A stretch of 64,000 bases of DNA from Jiangella alba (lineage in GTDB: Bacteria; Actinomycetota; Actinomycetes; Jiangellales; Jiangellaceae): contig NZ_FNUC01000004.1 in assembly GCF_900106035.1 (NCBI RefSeq), positions 310,001 through 374,000 of the forward strand. Direction: 5' to 3'. Every line of letters begins with the position of its first letter. The stretch's first letter is position 1. Position numbers and translations under genes: made by a program. Below the pieces are notes generated by a model that was not told the DNA's origin, made no database searches, and saw only the letters and a list, made by a program, of their open reading frames with translations. Shown piece by piece: positions 1-8,300 of the stretch.

Positions 1-689
1 GGCCGCTGCCGCAGCAGCACTACCCCGTCGCCGGCCGGCCGAAGACCGTGCACTACTGGCTGGCCGAGGCCGACCCGCACGCGGCGCCCCGGCTGCCCGA
101 CCACGAGGTCGACGAGGTGGTGTTCCTGCCGGCCGGCGAGGCGGTCCGGCGGCTGACCCACGAGCGTGACGCGGAACTCGTCCAGGCCGCGTTGGGTGGT
201 CCGCTGCGCACCACCGCGCTGGTGCTGCTGCGGCATGCCAAGGCGGTGTCCCGGTCGTCCTGGTCCGGCCCGGACGTCGAACGGCCGCTGTCGCCGGACG
301 GCATCGCCGACCTCGAGCCGCTCGGCGAGGCGCTGGCGACACTGGCGCCCCGGCGGGTGTTGTCCAGCGACGCCGTCCGGTGCGCCGAGACGGTGCGCGC
401 GTTCGCCCGCAAGCAGGGACTGGTCGTCGAGCTGGAGCCGCACCTGTCGGAGGAGAGCCTGCGGGTGACCGCCGACCAGCACCCGGCCGAGGAGATCATC
501 GCGTCGCTGCTCCGCAACGGCGCGGCCGTCGTGTGCTCGCACCGCCCGGTGCTGCCGCTGCTCTTCGCGGCGGCCGGCACCGACGCCGACGGCGGGCTCG
601 AGCCGGGCGCGTTCGCCGTGCTGCACCACGACGACGGCCAGGTCGTCGCGGTGGAACGGCACGCCCCGCCCCGTTCGGCTGGACTCTAG
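1..689 (+). CDS. NUDIX hydrolase / SixA-type histidine phosphatase fusion, 3' part
   Basis: The frame is open from base 3, before the first in-frame start, so this is the C-terminal part of a longer protein whose beginning lies left of the window. The first visible residues (PLPQQHYPVAGRPKTVHYW) match the end of a NUDIX domain as in mycobacterial MutT1. A histidine-phosphatase module follows: the phosphate-binding RHAK motif sits in LLRHAKAVSRS and a second histidine lies in CSHRPVL. MutT1-type proteins hydrolyse 8-oxo-dGTP or diadenosine polyphosphates, the C-terminal half removing phosphate from the product. The role is taken from the family; the NUDIX box itself is outside the window. Confidence 0.8.
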   Translation, partial: PLPQQHYPVAGRPKTVHYWLAEADPHAAPRLPDHEVDEVVFLPAGEAVRRLTHERDAELVQAALGGPLRTTALVLLRHAKAVSRSSWSGPDVERPLSPDGIADLEPLGEALATLAPRRVLSSDAVRCAETVRAFARKQGLVVELEPHLSEESLRVTADQHPAEEIIASLLRNGAAVVCSHRPVLPLLFAAAGTDADGGLEPGAFAVLHHDDGQVVAVERHAPPRSAGL

Positions 690-1137
690 TAAGAGCGCTG
701 CGTTGGGCCGGGTGCCTGGGCGGGACGGTGGATGGGGCCTCGCGAGGTTGCGCCGTGGTAGGTGGACGCTGACGGCCACCCCCGGGGGCGGGCCCGGTCG
801 TCGTCACCGACAGGTTGACCAGAGCGGCACACGTTGGCGCTGGTGTCACCACGCCCGCGACCATCACCGCACGCCCGGACGACTTGACGCCACAGCGGGC
901 GACGCCGCCCCGCCGCTGGTTATCGACCTGTGACCGCTCTCAACGGCACGTTGTGATCGTCTCGCAACCGACCACGCGGCCTGTTCACGTGACAGCCATC
1001 ACACGGTCAGCGATCCGTCGTCTGCTCTGCGCCAGGCGTTCATTCCCCGTTCACTCTCAGCGGGGAACGGCGTCACCTCCGAAATCTACGTTCTAGGCGA
1101 TACGCAAGGACGAATTGGTCCAGGAAGGACACCAGAC
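690..1137. other. Intergenic region upstream of pstS
   Basis: This 450-base gap separates the NUDIX/phosphatase gene from pstS. The last 155 bases hold the PHO-box region described separately and a Shine-Dalgarno sequence (AGGAAGG) about nine bases before the GTG start. I see no convincing gene, RNA or repeat in 690-980. Confidence 0.6.
983..1059 (+). promoter_or_regulatory. Phased PHO boxes (PhoP binding) upstream of pstS
   Basis: Two adjacent 11-base direct repeats, GTTCATTCCCC (1038-1048) and GTTCACTCTCA (1049-1059), match the actinobacterial PHO-box unit. Further units occur at 983 (GTTCACGTGAC) and 1005 (GGTCAGCGATC). All four starts are separated by multiples of 11 bases (22, 33, 11), so the repeats keep one face of the helix. 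The position about 80-155 bases before pstS fits activation by phosphorylated PhoP under phosphate limitation. The match is seen directly; binding is inferred. Confidence 0.75.
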
Positions 1138-2283
1138 GTGAACCTCAGCATCGTGCGCCGCACGCTGGCACCCGTAGCCGTCGCCAGCGCGGCCGCCCTC
1201 GTGCTGGCAGCCTGCGGCTCGGACCCCGACACCGGCAACTCGTCGAACGAAGAGAGCCCCGACGGCGGGAGCAGTGAGGAACCCGACGGCGGCAGCGGCG
1301 GGGACCTCTCCGGCACGCTGAACGGCGCCGGCGCCAGCTCGCAGGAGTCCGCGGTCCAGGCGTGGATCGCCGGTTTCCAGGGCCAGTACCCCGACGTCAC
1401 CGTCAACTACGCCCCTGAGGGCTCCGGCGCCGGCCGCGAGCAGTTCACCTCCGGGGCGGTCGCGTTCGCGGGCTCCGACGCCGCCCTCGACGAGGAGGAG
1501 CTGGCGGCCGCCGAGACCGCCTGTGGCGCCCCGGCCGTCGACCTGCCGCTGTTCATCGACCCGATCGCCGTGCCCTACAACCTGCCGGGTGTCGACAACC
1601 TGCAGCTGGGCCCGGTGACGCTGGCGAACATCTTCAACGGCACCATCACGACCTGGAACGACCCGGCCATCGTCGCGGACAACCCGGACGCCACGCTGCC
1701 GGACACCACCATCACGCCGGTGCACCGCTCGGACGAGTCGGGCACCACCGAGAACTTCGTCGAGTACCTGGCCGCGGCCGCGCCGGAGGCGTGGACGTAC
1801 GAGGTCAGCGGCGAGTGGCCGGGCGACCTGCCGGGTGAGGCGGGCGCTCAGACCCCGGGCGTCATCGCCGCCGTCCAGGCCGCCGAGGGCACCATCGGCT
1901 ACGCCAGCGCCGCCGCCGTCGGCGACCTGCAGACCGCCGCCATCGGCGTCGGCGCGGAGTTCGTCGAGTACTCGGCCGAGGCCGCTGCCGCCGTCGTCGA
2001 CGCCTCGCCGCGGGCCGAGGGCCGGGCCGAGAACGACATCGTCCTGGAGCTGGCCCGCGACACCACGGAGTCCGGCGCCTACCCGATCGTGCTGGTCTCG
2101 TACACCATCGTCTGCACCTCGTACGCCGACCCGGCGGTCGGTGACCTGGTGAAGGCGTACGTCGGCTACGTCGCGAGCGACGAGGGCCAGCAGGCCGCCG
2201 CCGCTGCCGCGGGCTCGGCCCCGATCTCGCCGGAGCTGCAGACCGAGGTGCAGGCCGTCGTCGAGTCGATCGAGGTCGGCTGA
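1138..2283 (+). CDS. pstS: Phosphate-binding lipoprotein PstS
   Basis: This is the extracytoplasmic phosphate receptor of the high-affinity Pst ABC importer. The GTG start is chosen because AGGAAGG precedes it. The N-terminus is a lipoprotein signal peptide with lipobox LAAC, giving lipidation at Cys26. An acidic Ser/Gly/Asp-rich linker (about residues 30-58) follows. The phosphate-binding fold shows GAGASSQ, the GSGAGREQF loop and RSDESGTTENF. The length (381 aa) is normal. It is the first gene of pstSCAB, and PHO boxes lie directly upstream, so induction by phosphate starvation through PhoP is expected. Confidence 0.97.
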   Translation: MNLSIVRRTLAPVAVASAAALVLAACGSDPDTGNSSNEESPDGGSSEEPDGGSGGDLSGTLNGAGASSQESAVQAWIAGFQGQYPDVTVNYAPEGSGAGREQFTSGAVAFAGSDAALDEEELAAAETACGAPAVDLPLFIDPIAVPYNLPGVDNLQLGPVTLANIFNGTITTWNDPAIVADNPDATLPDTTITPVHRSDESGTTENFVEYLAAAAPEAWTYEVSGEWPGDLPGEAGAQTPGVIAAVQAAEGTIGYASAAAVGDLQTAAIGVGAEFVEYSAEAAAAVVDASPRAEGRAENDIVLELARDTTESGAYPIVLVSYTIVCTSYADPAVGDLVKAYVGYVASDEGQQAAAAAAGSAPISPELQTEVQAVVESIEVG

Positions 2284-2406
2284 GTCCTATCCTGTGCCAC
2301 GGAGTTCCACGTCGCCGGGCGGCTCGTCCCCATGCGGGACGGACCGCCCGGCGTCCGCACGACACCGGCATGAACCGCGAGACCTCCACGACCCGGAGCT
2401 GACGCC

Positions 2407-3360
2407 GTGACCACCACCGAACCACCGCCGACCGAGCGGCCCGTCGTTGCCCGGCGGGCGAAGACGCGCCCTGGCGACCGCATCTTCTCCCGGTCCGCGC
2501 AGGTCGCGGGCATCCTGATCCTGGTCATCCTCGCCGGCGTGGCCGCCTTCCTGGTCAGGGAGGCGCTGCCCACGTTCACGGCCGACCCGTCGGAGATCGA
2601 CGGTGGCGAGGGCTTCTTCTCCTACGTCTGGCCGCTGGTCTTCGGCACGCTGGCCGCGGCGGTCATCGCGCTGATCGTGGCGACGCCGCTGGCGCTGGGC
2701 ATCGCGCTGTTCATCTCGCACTACGCGCCGCGACGGCTGGCGCAGGGCCTCGGCTACATCGTCGACCTGCTGGCCGCCATCCCGAGCGTCGTCTTCGGCC
2801 TGTGGGGCATCCAGTGGCTGGCGCCGCAGGTGCAGCCGGCCTGGGGCTGGCTGGCCGACAACCTCGGCTTCATCCCGTTCTTCTCCGGCCCGGCCTCGGC
2901 CACGGGCCGCACGATGATGACGGCCGGCCTGGTGCTCGCGGTGATGATCCTGCCGATCATCACCGCCATCTCGCGCGAGGTGTTCCTGCAGACGCCGACG
3001 CTGCACGAGGAGGCGGCGCTGGCGCTGGGCGCCACCCGCTGGGAGATGATCCGCATGGCGGTCATCCCGTTCGGGCGGCCGGGCATCATCTCCGGCATCA
3101 TGCTCGGCCTGGGCCGCGCGCTCGGCGAGACGATGGCCGTCGCGATGGTGCTCTCGACCGGCGGCTTCACCTGGTCCATGGTCACCGCCGGCAACAACAC
3201 CATCGCCGCCGAGATCGCCCTGGACTTCCCCGAGTCGTCGGGGCTCAAGACCAACACGCTCATCGCCGCCGGCCTGGTGCTGTTCGCCATCACGCTGGCC
3301 GTGAACATGTTCGCGCGGTGGATCGTGTCGCGCCGCAGTGAGTTCTCGGGGGCCAACTGA
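2407..3360 (+). CDS. pstC: Phosphate ABC transporter permease PstC
   Basis: This is one of two membrane permeases forming the phosphate channel of the Pst importer. The 317-residue protein has a cytoplasmic N-terminus, a first membrane segment at about residues 35-55 and five or more later segments. The inner-membrane component motif is visible in EEAALALGATRWEMIRMAV, the loop that contacts the ATPase. The GTG start follows GGAG by about eight bases. The gene lies 120 bases after pstS and overlaps pstA by one base (TGATG), indicating translational coupling. Confidence 0.96.
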   Translation: MTTTEPPPTERPVVARRAKTRPGDRIFSRSAQVAGILILVILAGVAAFLVREALPTFTADPSEIDGGEGFFSYVWPLVFGTLAAAVIALIVATPLALGIALFISHYAPRRLAQGLGYIVDLLAAIPSVVFGLWGIQWLAPQVQPAWGWLADNLGFIPFFSGPASATGRTMMTAGLVLAVMILPIITAISREVFLQTPTLHEEAALALGATRWEMIRMAVIPFGRPGIISGIMLGLGRALGETMAVAMVLSTGGFTWSMVTAGNNTIAAEIALDFPESSGLKTNTLIAAGLVLFAITLAVNMFARWIVSRRSEFSGAN

Positions 3361-4472
3361 TGTCCGTCGCCACGAAGCCCGCGCCGCCGGCCGGCGGCAG
3401 CTCGCTGGCCCAGAACCAGCTGCCCCGCTACACCACGCAGGTCGTCCTGGTGCTGTCGATCGCGGCCGGCGCCGGCCTGTCCGCGATCTTCCGCGGGTTC
3501 TCGATCGTCTCCTTCGCCGTGCTCTCGGTGCTGGCCTTCCTGGTCGTCAACACCGTCCTGTCGGCGGTGGTCGAGGGCCGGCGCAAGGCCACCGACAAGC
3601 TGGTCACCGGGCTCGTCTATACCGCGTTCGGCATCGCGCTGGTCCCGCTGGTCTCGGTCATCTGGTCGGTCGTCGACAACGGCATGGCGCGGTTCAGCAT
3701 CGACTTCCTGACGACGTCCATGCGCAACGTCACCGGCCTGAACGACCAGCAGGCGCTGGAGGGCGCCGCGCCGTACATCGGCGGCGCGTACCACGCCATC
3801 CTCGGCACCTTCCTCATCACCGGCCTGGCCACCGTCATCTCGGTGCCGATCGGCCTGCTCACCTCGGTCTACCTGGTCGAGTACGGGCGCGGCCGGCTGG
3901 CCAAGGCGATCACCTTCTTCGTCGACGTCATGACCGGCATCCCGTCGATCGTGGCCGGCCTGTTCGCCGCCGCGCTGTTCGCGGTGCTGTTCGGCGTCGG
4001 CACCCGCAACGGCTTCGCCGGCGCCGTCGCGCTGTCGGTGCTGATGATCCCGGTGGTCGTGCGCTCCAGCGAGGAGATGCTGCGGATCGTCCCGAACGAG
4101 TTGCGCGAGGCGGCGTACGCGCTGGGCGTGCCGAAGTGGCGCACCATCGTCCGGGTGGTCATCCCGACGGCGATCTCCGGCATCGCGTCGGGCGTGACGC
4201 TGGCCATCGCCCGCGTCGTCGGCGAGACCGCGCCCCTGATCGTCACCGCCGGCTTCACCTCGTCGATCAACAGCAACCCGTTTTCCGACTGGATGATGTC
4301 GCTGCCGGCGTACGTTTACAGTCAGGCCATGCGGCCGCTGTCGGGCTCGTCGCCGCAGCCGAGCTTCGACCGGGCCTGGGCCGCGGCGCTGACGCTCATC
4401 CTGATCGTCATGCTGCTGAACCTGGTCGCCCGACTCATCGCCCGCCTGTTCGCCCCGAAGACCGGCCGCTAG
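3360..4472 (+). CDS. pstA: Phosphate ABC transporter permease PstA
   Basis: This is the second permease of the Pst importer, 370 residues and longer than the usual 280-300 because two extra hydrophobic segments precede the canonical domain (about residues 25-100). The ATPase-contact loop reads REAAYALGVPKWRTIVRVVI, and RVVGETAPL follows, as is typical of PstA. The start codon overlaps the pstC stop codon (TGATG). A Thr/Ser/Asn-rich extracellular loop lies around NSNPFSDW. Confidence 0.96.
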   Translation: MSVATKPAPPAGGSSLAQNQLPRYTTQVVLVLSIAAGAGLSAIFRGFSIVSFAVLSVLAFLVVNTVLSAVVEGRRKATDKLVTGLVYTAFGIALVPLVSVIWSVVDNGMARFSIDFLTTSMRNVTGLNDQQALEGAAPYIGGAYHAILGTFLITGLATVISVPIGLLTSVYLVEYGRGRLAKAITFFVDVMTGIPSIVAGLFAAALFAVLFGVGTRNGFAGAVALSVLMIPVVVRSSEEMLRIVPNELREAAYALGVPKWRTIVRVVIPTAISGIASGVTLAIARVVGETAPLIVTAGFTSSINSNPFSDWMMSLPAYVYSQAMRPLSGSSPQPSFDRAWAAALTLILIVMLLNLVARLIARLFAPKTGR

Positions 4473-4490
4473 AGCAAGGAAACCGCCCTT

Positions 4491-5270
4491 ATGTCCAAGC
4501 GCATCGACGTCGGCGATCTCAACGTCTACTACGGCAACTTCCTCGCGGTCGAGGGCGTGTCGATGGCCATCGAGCCTCGCTCGGTCACGGCCTTCATCGG
4601 CCCGTCCGGCTGCGGGAAGTCGACCTTCATCCGCACCCTCAACCGCATGCACGAGGTCATTCCGGGCGCGCGGGTGCAGGGCAAGGTACTGCTCGACGGC
4701 GAGGACCTCTACGGCCCCACCGTCGACCCCGTCACCGTCCGCCGCCAGGTCGGCATGGTGTTCCAGCGGCCCAACCCGTTCCCGACGATGTCCATCCGCG
4801 ACAACGTGCTGGCCGGCATGAAGCTCAACAGCACCCGGCTGAGCAAGAGCGACGCCAGGGACGTCGTCGAGCGCTCGCTGCAGGGCGCGAACCTGTGGAA
4901 CGAGGTCAAGGACCGCCTCGACAAGCCCGGCTCGGGCCTGTCCGGCGGCCAGCAGCAGCGCCTGTGCATCGCGCGCGCCATCGCCGTGCAGCCCGACGTG
5001 CTGCTGATGGACGAGCCCTGCTCGGCGCTCGACCCGATCTCGACGCTGGCCATCGAGGACCTCATCGGCGAGCTCAAGCAGAACTACACGATCGTCATCG
5101 TCACCCACAACATGCAGCAGGCCGCCCGGGTCAGCGACCGCACGGCGTTCTTCAACATCGCCGGCACCGGCAAGCCCGGCAAGCTGATCGAGATGGACGA
5201 CACCGCGAAGATCTTCACCAACCCCAGCGTGAAGGCCACCGAGGACTACGTCTCCGGCCGCTTCGGCTGA
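4491..5270 (+). CDS. pstB: Phosphate ABC transporter ATP-binding protein PstB
   Basis: This ATPase powers phosphate import through PstC/PstA. It has Walker A GPSGCGKS (residues 37-44), the Q-loop, the ABC signature LSGGQQQR, Walker B LLMDEP followed by CSALDP, and the switch histidine in VTHNMQQA. The length, 259 aa, is that of the family. AAGGAAA precedes the ATG. It ends the operon: no phoU follows, and a strong hairpin comes directly after the stop. Confidence 0.97.
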   Translation: MSKRIDVGDLNVYYGNFLAVEGVSMAIEPRSVTAFIGPSGCGKSTFIRTLNRMHEVIPGARVQGKVLLDGEDLYGPTVDPVTVRRQVGMVFQRPNPFPTMSIRDNVLAGMKLNSTRLSKSDARDVVERSLQGANLWNEVKDRLDKPGSGLSGGQQQRLCIARAIAVQPDVLLMDEPCSALDPISTLAIEDLIGELKQNYTIVIVTHNMQQAARVSDRTAFFNIAGTGKPGKLIEMDDTAKIFTNPSVKATEDYVSGRFG

Positions 5271-5279
5271 CGGACCGGC

Positions 5280-5313
5280 GCCCGCCCACCACGCTGCGGC
5301 GTGGTGGGCGGGC
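5280..5313. terminator. Bidirectional hairpin terminator between pstB and the ThuA gene
   Basis: A perfect 15-base-pair stem (GCCCGCCCACCACGC / GCGTGGTGGGCGGGC) closes a TGCG loop. It sits nine bases after the pstB stop and six bases before the stop of the convergent gene. There is no T tract, as is common for GC-rich actinobacterial terminators, so it can serve both strands. Confidence 0.85.
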
Positions 5314-5319
5314 ACGGCA

Positions 5320-8300
5320 TCACCCCCGGCCGATGCCGGACTCCGCCGCGGCCCGGCGGATCGCGGCGGCCTCCCGGTTGTCGACGACCTCCTCGGCCAG
5401 CAGCCGGTCCAGCACCTCGCCGACGTGCCGGAGGAACGCGCCGGACGATCCCCAGTCGCGGTCCTCCTCGATGAGGTCGTTGACGGTGCACCCGTCGGCG
5501 GCCGCGCGGTTCGGCACGCCGCTGTCGACCGTCCCGACGACGACGGTGGCCCGCGGGTCCGGCTGCGGGCAGGCGGCCTCGACCGGTGCGATCCACACGT
5601 CGCGGATCTCGACGTCGGAGCCGTCGTGGTGGTTCTGGAACCCGATGTGGCCCTCGAGCGCCCGGCTCCCGTCACCGGTGTAGGTGTTGACGAGCTCGCC
5701 GTTCAGCCAGACGGTGTACGTCTGCCCGACGGCCCTGATCTCGTACGTGTTCCACTCGCCGATCGGGTTGGCCAGCACGTCGGTGATGGTGGCGAAGTTG
5801 TAGATCGAGCCGGTCTTCTGCGGGTCGCCGCCGCCCGGGTCGTCGTGGATCTGCGCCTCGTAGCCGCGCACGCTGTCGTCGGGCTGGCGGACCCACGGGC
5901 CCTGCCAGTCCAGCGGCGCCGGGAAGCGCAGGAACACCCCGGAGTTGTCCGACGCGTTGTTCATCTTGTACTGCAGCCGCAGGTGGAAGTCGCCGAAGGC
6001 CTGCGGTGTGTACCAGAGCAGGCCGCCGGAGCCGCGGCTGAGCAGCGTGCAGTCGGACGTGACGGTGAACGAGCCGTTGCCCACCATCGCCCAGTTCTCC
6101 AGCGACTTGCCGTCCCAGAGGGCGGTGAAGCCGTCGGCCGGCTCCGGGTCCGGGCACACCTGCGGCTCGGACTCGGTCAGCTCGAACCGGTCGAACGCGA
6201 CGTCGACGACGGGGATGCTGGGGTCGCCGTTGCCGCCGGACAGCGCCAGCACACCCACGTTCCACGTCGACATCGTGCCCAGGCCGTACGGACGGCCCAC
6301 CGGCAGCCACTGCTCGCCGTTGGTGGAGTACTCCGCCCGCACCTCCAGCCCGTCGCTGACCAGCCGCAGGTCGAACGTGTCGGGGAAGTCGGCCGGCAGC
6401 GCGACGTAGTCGGCCGACGTGTTGCGCTCCTGCCCGCCCGCGACGGTGAAGAACGACATCCGCCGGGTGCCGTCCGGCCGCGCCATGACCACCGCCTTGG
6501 CGAAGTCGGCGTCACCGGCATGCAGGACGAGACCGGCCTGCTGGAACGCGGTGCCCACGTCGGCGGTGACGCGGGTGGTGGCGGTCCAGCCGCCCTCCGG
6601 CGCCGGCCGCATGACGAGGTTCTTCGCGTCGGCCCGGGCGGAGGTCAGCTCGCCGTGCGCCGTCGGCAGCACCAGCTGCCCGTCCGCCACCTGGTAGCCG
6701 GCCGGGTCGTGGCGGACGATCGACGACCAGCAGGACGTGTTCAGCGCGTCGCCGTCGAACTCGTCCACGCCGCCGTCCTCGCACGGCGGCCGCGGCACGC
6801 TGACGCCGTCGCCGTTGAACCGCAGCCAGTCCAGAGCCATCAGGTCCGCGGTGACACCCTCGTTGCGGAACACCAGATAGATGTCGAAGGTGTCGCCCGG
6901 GTCGACCAGGTCGGTGGTCCGCTCGACGACGGTGTCGACGTTGTCGGTCACCGGCACGTCCACCGAGCCCAGCAGGTCGCCGTCTGGCGCGTCGCGACGC
7001 ACCTCGATGGTGCCGCCGTGCGCGGCCGACGAGGCCCCGACGGTCAGCGACTCGATGTTCGTCAGGTTCACCGTGTCGAACCTGATCCAGTCGCCGTGCG
7101 AGATGCTGCCGACCCGCGCCCGAGCGCTGGCCAGCGGCCGTTCGAAGATCTGCACGCCCTCGCCCGCGGCGTAGTGCTCGGCCTCGCGCCGCTTCGGGTT
7201 CAGCCGGACGGCGTCACCGCCGGTGAGCGGCTCGACTCCGGGCGCACCGGCGTCGGTGAAGCTGGCCTCCAGCACGTAGTAGAGGTTGGTCTCCTGGCCG
7301 TGCCCGCCGTCGGTGATGGTCGGGATCGTCCCGGTGCAGTGCGGGTAGTTGTCCAGCGGGTGTGCGTGCTGGTCGTGCCCGAGCAGCGCGCCCACGGTCA
7401 CGGCGCCGCACTCGATCGAGCCGTCGGCGATGCTGCCGTCCTCGACGTCGTCGACCGTCACGTCGTAGGCGACCTCGTCACCCCAGTCGAAGAAGCCGCC
7501 GTGCGGTGGCCAGCTGAAGCCGACCTCCGGCCGGGTGTTGCCGGCCGAGATCCGGACCGCGGCCACCGAGCTGCGGTCCCGGCTGTCGGTGACGGTGAGC
7601 AGCGCGGTGTAGTTGCCCGCCTCGGTGTACGTGTGCGACGGGTTCGGCTCGTCCGAGGTGGCGCCGTCGCCGAAGGACCAGTGGAACGTCATCGGCAGGC
7701 CGGCGGAGTGCTCGGTGCCCTCGCTGGAGAACTGCACGGTCAGCGGCAGCTGGCCCGACGTCGGCGTGCCGGACGCCTTCGGGGTCGGCGGGCGGTCGCC
7801 GCCGACGTAGTCGATGCGGTAGATGCCGGCGCCCTCGTTGACGTCGCCGCGTCCCGCCCCGCTGCCGGAGCCGAAGTCGATGACGTACATGGAGCCGTCC
7901 GGGCCGAACGTCGCGTCGAACGGGCCGCGGAACGTGGTGCCGCCGAACACCGGGTTGATCGACATCAGGTCGCCGGCCGCGACCGGGGCGAACCGCTCGT
8001 CCTGGAAGGACTGGTCCGCCTCGACCCGGGTGAACGTCTTGTACCAGTTCCGGGCGTACTCGAAGACGAACCACTTGCCGTCGTAGTACTCGGGGAACTT
8101 GGTGTCCGACTCCAGGTCCGGGTCGTAGTCGTAGACCGGGCCGCTCATCGGGGCCGCACCGCCGCTGCCGAGTTCGGGGAAGTTCGGCGACGTGCCGTAG
8201 CCGTACCAGACGAACGCCTCCTGCACCGGCGGGAGCTGCTGCAGGCCGGTGTTGTGCGGCGAGTCGTTGACCGGGCCGCCGGCGCAGTCGAACGGCTCGC

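Noticed and set aside
2754-5675. A 973-codon open frame on the minus strand antisense to pstC, pstA and pstB
   Set aside because: It is a GC-skew shadow: low-complexity Arg/Ala/Asp-rich sequence, no family match, and fully covered by well-recognised genes on the other strand.
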